A stretch of DNA of 55,017 nucleotides from Betaproteobacteria bacterium (GTDB lineage: Bacteria > Pseudomonadota > Gammaproteobacteria > Burkholderiales > Ferrovaceae): NCBI GenBank assembly GCA_018971415.1, contig JAGXAW010000008.1, positions 1-55,017 of the forward strand. Reading direction: 5' to 3'. Each line of letters begins with the position of its first letter. Positions within the stretch are counted from its first letter, which is position 1. A program made the translations under genes and the position numbers. The notes under the pieces are model-generated. The model was not told where the DNA came from. It was given only the letters and a program-made list of their open reading frames with translations, and made no database searches. Below are positions 36,735 through 44,530 of this stretch, one piece after another.

Positions 36735-37226
36735 GTGTTTTTTATCATCCTTAACTATTTTTTACTTCTCATAATTGTTTTAACTACTGTAAAGGATGAG
36801 CACCTATTTTTTAATATGTACTATAACCTAACGTTATTACCTCTTTTGTTTTTAGCTACTATATGTGATATCAGACACCGTCTCATCCCCAATCAACTTA
36901 TTTTTATCGGCAGCTTCATTGCTTTGGTATTGATCGCTCAAGAGGGTATCACTCACCTGACACACAGCTTAATGACCGTGTTAATTGTGTGGCTCATTGG
37001 TTTTACGCTATTTAAACGGGCTTGGTGTGGTGCTGGGGATATCAAATTATTGATGATGGTTTCTTTATTTTTTTCTCGAACCGATTTCTTTTTGGTTGTT
37101 CTTTATTCACTCATCATGGGCGGGGTTATTAGTCTTTGGTACCAATACCAAAGACCAAGACGCGGTGTTCCCTATGCGCTACCCATCACCCTGGGCGTTA
37201 TTTTGATGATGCTCAATAATGCCTAG
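36735..37226 (+). CDS. A24-type prepilin peptidase (CpaA/TadV-like)
   Basis: This membrane aspartyl protease cleaves the leader of type IV pilin-like proteins. The 163 residues hold about five hydrophobic segments and both catalytic Asp motifs: CDIRHRLIPN (about 52-61) and the GxGD signature GAGDIKLL (about 98-105). It lacks the N-terminal methyltransferase domain of PilD, so it belongs to the short CpaA/TadV group. The start is uncertain: GTG at 36735 or ATG at 36816, the latter giving 136 residues. No pilin or tad genes are in the window, so its substrate is unknown. Confidence 0.8.
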   Translation: MFFIILNYFLLLIIVLTTVKDEHLFFNMYYNLTLLPLLFLATICDIRHRLIPNQLIFIGSFIALVLIAQEGITHLTHSLMTVLIVWLIGFTLFKRAWCGAGDIKLLMMVSLFFSRTDFFLVVLYSLIMGGVISLWYQYQRPRRGVPYALPITLGVILMMLNNA

Positions 37227-38023
37227 GGTGTTGTAGGTGGGTATACACGACTTGGTATTAACAGCATGTTTAAAACAGTAAAGTGATTACAGTTGGGGAT
37301 AATGCTTAAAGTCCCGTTAGGAGAATTAACCGTTGAGTAATCAATGGATTGACGTTGTAACTCAGGTAATTCCTCTTGCCCTACCCATAAATGGGTGTTG
37401 GGTTTTATCGATCTATGCTGGGGTGAGAGGGTTAACAATTCTTCTTCACTCACTTGAAGCGCGGGAAAAAAGCGGGTTTTGACTAAAGGAGCAAGATCAT
37501 AGATGCCACTGATCAACAGTCGTTGATTAATCCAAGCATTACTCTCGCTCATCAGGGCAAGATGTGCTCCTGCAGACCAACCACATAAAGTTTGATGTTT
37601 AAATAAATGACCATACTGGTCTTGTAGCTTTCTTAATCCGTGATCCACACTTTGGACAATAGCCCTAAGAGGATATTCAGGGGCTAAGGGATAGCCTATA
37701 TAGGCCATGGCAATACCCCGTGAAAGATAGGGCTTACTCAGAAAATAAAAATCCTCCTTAGCCCTCATCTGCCAATAGCCACCATGGATAAATATCATCA
37801 GCGTATCGGTCACTTGGGATGGCAGAAAAAGTTGAATATGTTCCCTGGAGTGCGTGCCATAACTAATCGTCTCCTGGTGTGGCCACTGACTTGCCAATGC
37901 ATCACTGTCTGTACTCCATTGATGTGTGATCTCCAAAACATTGGCTACCGCCCTACTGTTATCATAGGCTAGGTTAGCCTCATCATGGCTCCAGTCTGGT
38001 CGATAAAGTTTCGCTTCGCTCAT
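37223..38023 (-). CDS. Alpha/beta hydrolase, kynurenine-formamidase/esterase-like
   Basis: A 266-residue serine hydrolase. The oxyanion motif IHGGYWQ (about 79-85), the nucleophile elbow CGWSAGAHLA (about 148-157), an acid near LWVGQEELPELQ and the His in NCNHFTVLN (about 244-252) give a complete triad. The HGGYW form is characteristic of arylformamidase (KynB/BNA7-like) and related carboxylesterases. Tryptophan degradation genes are not nearby, so the real substrate is open. It overlaps the end of the convergent peptidase gene by four bases and is divergent from the lipoprotein gene. Confidence 0.75.
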   Translation of the reverse strand: MSEAKLYRPDWSHDEANLAYDNSRAVANVLEITHQWSTDSDALASQWPHQETISYGTHSREHIQLFLPSQVTDTLMIFIHGGYWQMRAKEDFYFLSKPYLSRGIAMAYIGYPLAPEYPLRAIVQSVDHGLRKLQDQYGHLFKHQTLCGWSAGAHLALMSESNAWINQRLLISGIYDLAPLVKTRFFPALQVSEEELLTLSPQHRSIKPNTHLWVGQEELPELQRQSIDYSTVNSPNGTLSIIPNCNHFTVLNMLLIPSRVYPPTTP

Positions 38024-38081
38024 GGCTATTCCTTGTCCAAAAGTGATAAGCTAATGGTACTTTATTGGTTAGAGGTTTTAT

Positions 38082-38879
38082 ATGTTTGCATGCCACAAAA
38101 AAAATCTTATACAGTCTATTTTACTATTGGGATTGGTTGCGCTAGTCAGTTCCTGTGCTATTCCCCACAGTCCAACAGTTCAAGCACCTCCCATTGACTT
38201 AAAGGAGTTGGATCCTTTTTATTTGTCCTTTTTGAAAGAGCAATGTCGTGGGTATTCCCTAAAGCAAGGGACAGCAGAGTTTGATCAATGTTTATTAAAA
38301 TTGGCCGATCAAAATCGTGATGTCACAATGTATAAATATTCTGATCAGTATAGAAAAAGAGTTGCTAAGGCGCTGAGCAATGTTGAAACCCAAGAGAGTC
38401 AGTCAACTCACGCTCAATCTCAAAATGGCACTGATCAAGCTCACCCGAGTACTCTCACCCAAGGCTCCGTAGCGACTGTGGCAAGTAACCATAGAAAATC
38501 CTTAATGCAGGCCGTTAAGGATTGTGATCAACTCACAGCAGACCCACAAGTTAAACAAGAGGTGATTGGTCCATTATTGGTAGCCAATGAACAAAGCGAT
38601 AACAAATTGGATCTGCTGGCAAACCACAATAAGATTACGCCTAACCAAAAACCGTTGGTTAAAGCCTTTGCTAAAGCGCATTACCTGTGTTTTCAGCAAC
38701 TGGAAAAACAGATCACCGGTGTGGCTGAAGCTGATGCTGTCAGTAATTACATGAATACAACAGATCAAATTCTTGCTGAGTTTTACTCAGGCGATACCAC
38801 GGTTGCGCAAACTAACAGTGCTTTTTTAAAAGCCAAAGCCATGCGTGACAATGCTCTCGAAAGAGCCCCTGGTCATTAA
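38082..38879 (+). CDS. Predicted lipoprotein of unknown function
   Basis: A 265-residue protein with a lipoprotein signal: basic MFACHKKN, a hydrophobic stretch, and the lipobox LVSSC with the modified Cys at about residue 25. The mature part is hydrophilic and mostly helical, with a low-complexity Gln/Ser/Thr linker (about 105-130). Two Cys remain in the mature N-terminal part (EQCRGYS and DQCLLK), and one each in VKDCDQ and HYLCFQQ. I do not recognise a domain. A good terminator follows, so it is separate from glrR. Confidence 0.7.
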   Translation: MFACHKKNLIQSILLLGLVALVSSCAIPHSPTVQAPPIDLKELDPFYLSFLKEQCRGYSLKQGTAEFDQCLLKLADQNRDVTMYKYSDQYRKRVAKALSNVETQESQSTHAQSQNGTDQAHPSTLTQGSVATVASNHRKSLMQAVKDCDQLTADPQVKQEVIGPLLVANEQSDNKLDLLANHNKITPNQKPLVKAFAKAHYLCFQQLEKQITGVAEADAVSNYMNTTDQILAEFYSGDTTVAQTNSAFLKAKAMRDNALERAPGH

Positions 38880-38904
38880 TGAGAAAGGCTAGACTGAACC
38901 ACTC

Positions 38905-38934
38905 AAGGAGGCCCCTTAGGGACCTCCTTTTTTT
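38905..38934 (+). terminator. Rho-independent terminator after the lipoprotein gene
   Basis: AAGGAGG (38905-38911) pairs with CCTCCTT (38923-38929), with CCC/GGG inside the stem, followed by a run of seven T. It isolates the glrR transcript from the gene upstream. Confidence 0.85.
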
Positions 38935-38978
38935 CTGGTAATACCTGATTCATGAAGTATTAAGGTATTATTTGACTT

Positions 38979-40364
38979 ATGAGTGCGCACATATTAATTG
39001 TTGATGATGATACCGATTTATTGCGGCTTCTAACTATGCGGTTGGAGGCTGCCGGTTATCGGATTTCTGCTGCCACCACGGCCGAGGAAGCCTTGGCTAA
39101 GATTGCCATGGAGCGCCCGCAACTCGTGGTTAGTGATGTGCAATTACCAGGTATTGATGGACTGCGTCTGTTTGATGAAATTCGTCAGCGCCATCCGCTA
39201 CTTCCGGTGATTTTGATTACCGCCCATGGCACCATACCCGATGCAGTTGAAGCGACCACGAGAGGCGTCTTTGGTTACTTAACCAAACCCTTTGAAGGCA
39301 AGGTGTTACTCGACAAGATCGCTGAAGCGCTCTCTATTTATCGAGTAAGCTCAGAGCAAAAGAATGAGGTCAAGGAAGATTGGCGTGCTCATATTATCAG
39401 TCGATCGGATCGCCTTGCAGAATTACTCAATGAGGCCAAAATGGTGGCTCAGTCTGACGCCAGTGTTTTAATCCGTGGTGAGAGCGGCACGGGTAAAGAA
39501 CTGTTAGCGCAAGCGATTCATCGCGCCAGTTCCCGCGCGCAACACGCCTTTATCGCTTTAAACTGTAGTGCAATTCCAGAGCATTTACTTGAGTCTGAAC
39601 TCTTTGGTCATGTGAAGGGAGCGTTTACTGGCGCAACCAGCTCCTATGACGGTCTGTTAAGGGCGGCTCAGGGAGGAACGCTTTTTTTAGATGAAATTGG
39701 TGATATGCCAGTTAATCTTCAAGCCAAGTTATTGCGCGTTTTGCAGGAGCGTAAAATTCGCCCTGTGGGTTCGAGTCACAGTATTGATGTGGATGTCCGT
39801 ATTCTCTCTTCCACCCACCAGGATCTTGAGGCTGCTATTCGCGAGGATCAGTTTAGAGAGGATTTATATTATCGGTTGAATGTGGTGGAACTGACCCTGC
39901 CACCCTTAAGAGAGCGCCGAGAGGATATTTTGCTTCTTGCCAATCATTTTCTGAATCGACTGTCGCAAAAGTACCATAAAACACTTAACGGTTTTACTCC
40001 TGATGCCATTGAAGCGTTAACCACTTATTCATGGCCAGGCAATATTCGTCAGCTCTTTAACGTTATTGAACAGGTCTCCGCTCTGTCCACCAGTGCTTTG
40101 ATTTCCCACACCTTAATACAACGAGCCTTAAAAGTCCCCTCCGTACAAATTTTAAGTTTGGCTGACGCCAGAGAGCGCTTTGAGAGGGACTATCTTATCG
40201 GACTGTTAAAAGTGACTGGCGGTAACGTTGCTGATGCCGCGCGTCTTGCTGAACGCAATCGAACAGAGTTTTATCGCTTGTTACAAAAACATGGACTCAC
40301 CCCTGATACTTTTAAGAAGCTAGAGAGTCAAGCTGACGTTGTCACTATTGAGCGACAACCCTAA
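38979..40364 (+). CDS. glrR: Sigma54-dependent response regulator (GlrR/QseF type)
   Basis: An NtrC-class activator. The 461 residues comprise a receiver domain (phosphoryl-accepting Asp in VVSDVQLPGIDG, about residue 54), then the sigma54-interacting AAA+ domain with Walker A GESGTGKELLAQAI (about 167-180), the sigma54-contact loop GAFTGA (about 215-220), Walker B TLFLDEIGDMP and WPGNIRQL. A Fis-type helix-turn-helix follows (NVADAARLAERNRTEFYRLLQKHG, about 420-443). The match to GlrR (QseF) rests on this architecture, on the glrK-qseG neighbours, and on two TGTC-N10-GACA sites at and after the gene end. Confidence 0.9.
   Translation: MSAHILIVDDDTDLLRLLTMRLEAAGYRISAATTAEEALAKIAMERPQLVVSDVQLPGIDGLRLFDEIRQRHPLLPVILITAHGTIPDAVEATTRGVFGYLTKPFEGKVLLDKIAEALSIYRVSSEQKNEVKEDWRAHIISRSDRLAELLNEAKMVAQSDASVLIRGESGTGKELLAQAIHRASSRAQHAFIALNCSAIPEHLLESELFGHVKGAFTGATSSYDGLLRAAQGGTLFLDEIGDMPVNLQAKLLRVLQERKIRPVGSSHSIDVDVRILSSTHQDLEAAIREDQFREDLYYRLNVVELTLPPLRERREDILLLANHFLNRLSQKYHKTLNGFTPDAIEALTTYSWPGNIRQLFNVIEQVSALSTSALISHTLIQRALKVPSVQILSLADARERFERDYLIGLLKVTGGNVADAARLAERNRTEFYRLLQKHGLTPDTFKKLESQADVVTIERQP
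40338..40359 (+). promoter_or_regulatory. GlrR-type activator site 1
   Basis: GTTGTC, ten bases, GACAAC: a perfect TGTC-N10-GACA motif at 40340-40357, inside the last codons of glrR. Its centre is about 187 bases upstream of the predicted opgH transcription start, a normal enhancer distance. Confidence 0.72.
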
Positions 40365-40404
40365 CTCATTGTTTTACATTACCTTTATTCTGAAACGCCA
40401 ATTA

Positions 40405-40424
40405 TTGTCGCGAATTAGCGACAA
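40405..40424 (+). promoter_or_regulatory. GlrR-type activator site 2
   Basis: TTGTCGCGAATTAGCGACAA is a perfect 7-bp inverted repeat with a 6-base centre and contains TGTC-N10-GACA at 40406-40423. Its centre lies 66 bases from that of site 1, about six helical turns, so two activator dimers could sit on one face of the DNA. Confidence 0.8.
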
Positions 40425-40507
40425 ACCACGGTGATTCTTTTTAGGATGCTGTTAAAGCCAAGCAAAAAAAATCATTTTAAAACAACGGGTTAGCAGGTTT
40501 AAATGAG

Positions 40508-40525
40508 TTGGCATGGATTCTGCTT
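40508..40525 (+). promoter_or_regulatory. Sigma54 (-24/-12) promoter of opgH
   Basis: TTGGCATGGATTCTGCTT carries GG and GC exactly ten bases apart, close to the sigma54 consensus TTGGCACG-N4-TTGCT. The predicted start is near 40535, only about two bases before the annotated opgH ATG. Confidence 0.78.
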
Positions 40526-40536
40526 ATGTTTAAGGC

Positions 40537-42504
40537 ATGAACCCTAATGAACATACACAGATTATCCAATCCGCGCAACTTGCGCCCCCCATTAACCGTG
40601 GCTCTATGGTTGCTCAACCATGGACAAGTTTTAAGCACGGCTTAGCCTTGATGAGGCAAGCTCTGCGAGAGCCAAAACTAAGACCCACTCCAACATGGCT
40701 GCAAATCGCCACAGAAAGACGACGCGTTTTGATGGCTTTGGTCGCGCTGACTACCGCTACCGTTGCCTACCTGTGGATCGCTAACCAAAGCAGTTGGGAC
40801 TTTTTGCCCTTAAGAGTGCTGCAGTTAGTGCTTTTTCTGCTCTTAACAGCTTGGGTGTCTGCGGGTTTTTTTACTGCCATCATGGGCTTTTGGGTTGAGC
40901 TCTTTGCTGATGGTTTTGCCTTAAGTAGTCGGGGAGTTGCCAATCACACCCTCTCTCAACAAACCAAAACCGCTGTCATCATGCCTATTTGTAATGAGTC
41001 AGTTGATACGGTTTTTGCTGGTTTACGGGCCACCTGTGAGTCCTTGGCGCAGCGTCCTGAGGCAAAACAATTTGATGTGTTTATCCTATCAGACTCTTTT
41101 GACCCTGCGATTAGAGCGGAGGAGTTGAGTGCTTGGTCCACCTTAAGAGATGAGTTAAAGGGGCAAGTTAATCTTTTTTATCGAGTGCGTCAGCGCAGAA
41201 CTCGCCGTAAGGCTGGCAATGTAGCAGACTTTTGTCGCCGTTGGGGTAAAAACTATCACTACATGGTGGTTTTTGATGCGGACAGTGTGATGAGTGGTGA
41301 TGCTTTGGTCACGCTAGCTAAGTTGATGGACCATAATCCCCATGCCGGTATCATTCAGACCGTTCCTCAACCTTGTGGTGTGGATACGCTTCATGCGCGT
41401 GTTCAACAATTTGCGGCAAGAGTGGCCGGACGACTCTTCACCAAGGGGATGCTTTACTGGCAACTTGGTGAATCCCATTATTGGGGACACAATGCCATTA
41501 TTCGCATTGAGCCATTTATGCGTCACTGCGCCTTGGCTGATCTTCCTGGTACGGGTGGCTTAAGTGGTCACATTATGTCTCATGATTTTGTTGAGGCTGC
41601 CATGATGAGACGGGCTGGCTATGAAGTTTGGTTAGTCACCGATGTGGTAGGCAGCTATGAGCAACAACCTGCCAATTTACCTGAAGAGCTACAGCGTGAT
41701 CGACGTTGGTGCCAGGGTAATATTAAAAATATCCGTTTAATTGCTGAACCTGGTTTTGCAACAGTGCATCGCTTTATGTTGCTAACAGGGGTGTTAGCCT
41801 ATGCCTCGTCCCCTCTGTGGTTACTATTGATTTTAACCAGTACGCTGATTTATTCCTTGGATTACTTTTTTGGTCATACAGTGAATGAGGATTTACTGTT
41901 AAATCACCATACAGATCTGTGGTTAATCACCTTAGTATTATTATTCTTACCTCGCTTAATGTCTTTACTGGTTGTTCTTTATAAGCGAGAACAGAAGCAA
42001 TATGGTGGTGTGGTAAATGTATTGATGAGTACTGTCTTAGAAACACTCTACTCAGGTATGGTCGCTCCCTTAAGAATGATGTCTCATACCTATTATGTGG
42101 TTTCTGCGCTAACAGGACTTAATTTAGAATGGAAGTCACCACTTCGTGAAGCCAAAACACTGCAGTGGAAAACCACCTATCAGTATTTTATTCCCTACAT
42201 GTGGCCCATTGTCGTCATTGCGCTGGTTACTTTGATCGTCTCCCCAAGTAACCTGGTGTGGATCTTACCAATTTTGGTTCCAGTTCTACTCGCAACCCCG
42301 TTTGCTGTGATTACCAGCAGCAGTTATGTGGGTCTGTGGTTACGTGTTAGAAATGTGTTGATTACGCCGGAGGAAGCGCTGGCTCCTGCCGTTATGCAGC
42401 AAGCATGGTACTATAGTGGTCGCTATTTGAAATTGAATAGGATTTTGCGTTGGTTAAGACAACCTAAATCTCGTTCAGGCGCCACCGCTTACCATTTACG
42501 CTAA
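40537..42504 (+). CDS. opgH: Periplasmic glucan glucosyltransferase OpgH
   Basis: OpgH (MdoH) polymerises UDP-glucose into the backbone of osmoregulated periplasmic glucans and passes it across the inner membrane. The 655 residues have a cytoplasmic N-terminus, two membrane helices (about 68-130), a GT2 catalytic domain with AVIMPICNES, VVFDADSVMSGDAL (DxD-like) and the processive-enzyme motif RRWCQGN (about 389-395), then about five to six C-terminal helices. The start is ambiguous: the promoter lies so close to ATG 40537 that the mRNA may be leaderless or start at a later Met such as 40606. Confidence 0.93.
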   Translation: MNPNEHTQIIQSAQLAPPINRGSMVAQPWTSFKHGLALMRQALREPKLRPTPTWLQIATERRRVLMALVALTTATVAYLWIANQSSWDFLPLRVLQLVLFLLLTAWVSAGFFTAIMGFWVELFADGFALSSRGVANHTLSQQTKTAVIMPICNESVDTVFAGLRATCESLAQRPEAKQFDVFILSDSFDPAIRAEELSAWSTLRDELKGQVNLFYRVRQRRTRRKAGNVADFCRRWGKNYHYMVVFDADSVMSGDALVTLAKLMDHNPHAGIIQTVPQPCGVDTLHARVQQFAARVAGRLFTKGMLYWQLGESHYWGHNAIIRIEPFMRHCALADLPGTGGLSGHIMSHDFVEAAMMRRAGYEVWLVTDVVGSYEQQPANLPEELQRDRRWCQGNIKNIRLIAEPGFATVHRFMLLTGVLAYASSPLWLLLILTSTLIYSLDYFFGHTVNEDLLLNHHTDLWLITLVLLFLPRLMSLLVVLYKREQKQYGGVVNVLMSTVLETLYSGMVAPLRMMSHTYYVVSALTGLNLEWKSPLREAKTLQWKTTYQYFIPYMWPIVVIALVTLIVSPSNLVWILPILVPVLLATPFAVITSSSYVGLWLRVRNVLITPEEALAPAVMQQAWYYSGRYLKLNRILRWLRQPKSRSGATAYHLR

Positions 42505-42507
42505 TGC

Positions 42508-43992
42508 ATGATTGAATCAACACAGTCACATGTTACTGTAAAAAAAACTGACAGCATTATTTGGGGGCAACACTTTCCTTTATCCTTTAGGCAATTGTTG
42601 CTCTTGGCTTTTATTAGTATCATCCTTTTGCTAGGTGGTGCACTGATTCGCACTCTCGTCTCTTTACAAAACCTATCCCAAGAGAACGTCGATTACCCAA
42701 ACAAAATGCTCTTTGTGCTTGAGCAAATCCATGAACTGCAAGACACCACCGTTTCCCTTGAGAGAAAATCACGCCAGTACATGGTTCTAAACGACCCCAG
42801 TATGGTCACTGATATTAAAAAGAATTTCTCGCACGGTATCGATGTAACCAACGCCTTAAAACAAGTCCCAGCCATTGGTTTACAGCCTCTTCTGGATCAA
42901 TGGTTAGAGCTCTCTCGCTTTGCCACGGATTCATTGGTCAGCGAAAACACGCTCACCTTTAATCGACAGCAGGATATTTTGAATACCTACGCTAAGCTTG
43001 GTGAAATTATTCAGCAGATAGACCTGACATCGCGTGATTACCTAAAAAAATACAATCAAACTTTAATGATTGAGTTAAAGCGTCAACGTGATGCATTAAT
43101 CACCTTTGGTATTTTTGCTTCTTTATTTGCAGTAATGCTGGCGCTAATTCTGGGGATGTGGTTATCACAATCCCTAAGAGAAGTGGAAATGGCCATTGAC
43201 CAACTGGGAACTCAAGACAAGGAGCAACCTGTTTTTATAAGTGGCCCCTCTGACATGAGGCGTTTAGGCGAGCGCATTGAAATATTGCGTCAACGGTTAA
43301 ATGCTCTAGAGGCTGATAAATTACTGTTTATGCGTCATATCTCCCACGAGCTTAAAACCCCCTTGGCCAATTTACGCGAAGGCATTGCTTTACTGGAAGA
43401 TCAGGTGATGGGGCAAATGAATACTCAGCAAACAGAGATTATTCACATTCTTCGCGATAATGCCCTGTCCTTACAGCAACAAATTGAAAGTCTATTGCAA
43501 TATAATGCGTTCTCTAATGACACAAGACGCTTACATTTACAGTGTGTTGACTGTTATGAGTTGTTAAAACAACTGATTTCTCGTTATCGACTTCAGTTAC
43601 AATCACGCTTTTTAAGTGTCGATGTGATTGGGCAATCTCTGAGAAGTTTACTGGATTCAGATAAAATAGAAATTATTGTGAATAATCTTCTCTCTAACGC
43701 TGTTCGTTTTAGTCCCGAACACGGATTGATTAAATTAACCCTATCGCAACACAATGGTGTTGTGCAGATCGATTGTGAAGATCAGGGGCCAGGGGTGGCT
43801 GTGGAAGACCGTGAAAAAATCTTTAATCCCTTTTATCAGGGAGCCAAACAGCCCACTGGCTCACGTAAAGGCAGTGGAATTGGTTTATCCATTGTAAAAG
43901 AACTGGTGTCCGCGCATGGCGGACAGGTGTCACTCATTGCCTCTGAACAAGGGGCACACTTTAGAGTAGAGATTCCCTATGAAGCTTGTTAA
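42508..43992 (+). CDS. glrK: Sensor histidine kinase (GlrK/QseE type)
   Basis: The likely partner of GlrR. The 494 residues have a membrane helix near 30-50, a mostly helical periplasmic region (about 55-190), a second helix near 195-217, and a HAMP-like linker. The phosphoacceptor is in FMRHISHELKTPLANLREG (about 274-292), followed by the N box IEIIVNNLLSNAVRFSP, G1 DQGPGVAVEDRE and G2 GSGIGLSIVKEL. The phosphoacceptor segment matches GlrK-like kinases. It is three bases from opgH and therefore should be made from the same sigma54 transcript that its own partner controls. Confidence 0.88.
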   Translation: MIESTQSHVTVKKTDSIIWGQHFPLSFRQLLLLAFISIILLLGGALIRTLVSLQNLSQENVDYPNKMLFVLEQIHELQDTTVSLERKSRQYMVLNDPSMVTDIKKNFSHGIDVTNALKQVPAIGLQPLLDQWLELSRFATDSLVSENTLTFNRQQDILNTYAKLGEIIQQIDLTSRDYLKKYNQTLMIELKRQRDALITFGIFASLFAVMLALILGMWLSQSLREVEMAIDQLGTQDKEQPVFISGPSDMRRLGERIEILRQRLNALEADKLLFMRHISHELKTPLANLREGIALLEDQVMGQMNTQQTEIIHILRDNALSLQQQIESLLQYNAFSNDTRRLHLQCVDCYELLKQLISRYRLQLQSRFLSVDVIGQSLRSLLDSDKIEIIVNNLLSNAVRFSPEHGLIKLTLSQHNGVVQIDCEDQGPGVAVEDREKIFNPFYQGAKQPTGSRKGSGIGLSIVKELVSAHGGQVSLIASEQGAHFRVEIPYEAC

Positions 43993-44515
43993 TACAGCAC
44001 TGTTATTGGCCATCCTGTTACTCACTGGTTGCGCTCTCAATCAAGAAAGTAAAATGAATAGGGAAGGGCCAGATGTAAGTATGAACAAATATAACGATAA
44101 TGTTCATGTGAGTGAGATTGGCGCCACTTGGCTGCAAATTAACCAAGACTTGAAGAGTACCAAACCCGTTAAAGAGGCACTTATCACTCAGTGGTTGAAC
44201 AATGATGCTAACTTAACCGGTACAGAGCGATTGCGCTGCGTGGCACTGTTACTGGTTAAGGATGACCCACAGTCGCATCTTAATGCCTTAAGACTACTTA
44301 TTACCTTAACCGATCAACAAAAAATTGAATTACTGCCCATTATCGACTGGCTAACCGTCATGGCGAAGAATGAAATTATTGAAGACAGTCAAATGCGAGA
44401 TGTGAATCAGCAGTTGTCAGAGGCACAATTTAAAATTAATGCCCTACAAAATAAGATTAAAGAGCTCAAGACCTTAGAAAGTAATTTGCTCTCCAAACCC
44501 TCAGAAAACCATTAG
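43979..44515 (+). CDS. qseG: QseG-like outer-membrane lipoprotein
   Basis: A 178-residue lipoprotein with signal and lipobox LLLTGC (Cys about 18). The mature part has a middle domain rich in Leu (LLVKDDPQSHLNALRLLITL) and a C-terminal coiled coil (QLSEAQFKINALQNKIKELKTLE). In enterobacteria QseG is an outer-membrane lipoprotein that activates the kinase QseE/GlrK, and its gene lies between kinase and regulator. Here the gene overlaps glrK by 14 bases, so the same role is likely; direct similarity is modest and position is the main argument. Confidence 0.72.
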   Translation: MKLVNTALLLAILLLTGCALNQESKMNREGPDVSMNKYNDNVHVSEIGATWLQINQDLKSTKPVKEALITQWLNNDANLTGTERLRCVALLLVKDDPQSHLNALRLLITLTDQQKIELLPIIDWLTVMAKNEIIEDSQMRDVNQQLSEAQFKINALQNKIKELKTLESNLLSKPSENH

Positions 44516-44530
44516 TCATGGACCGAAAAG

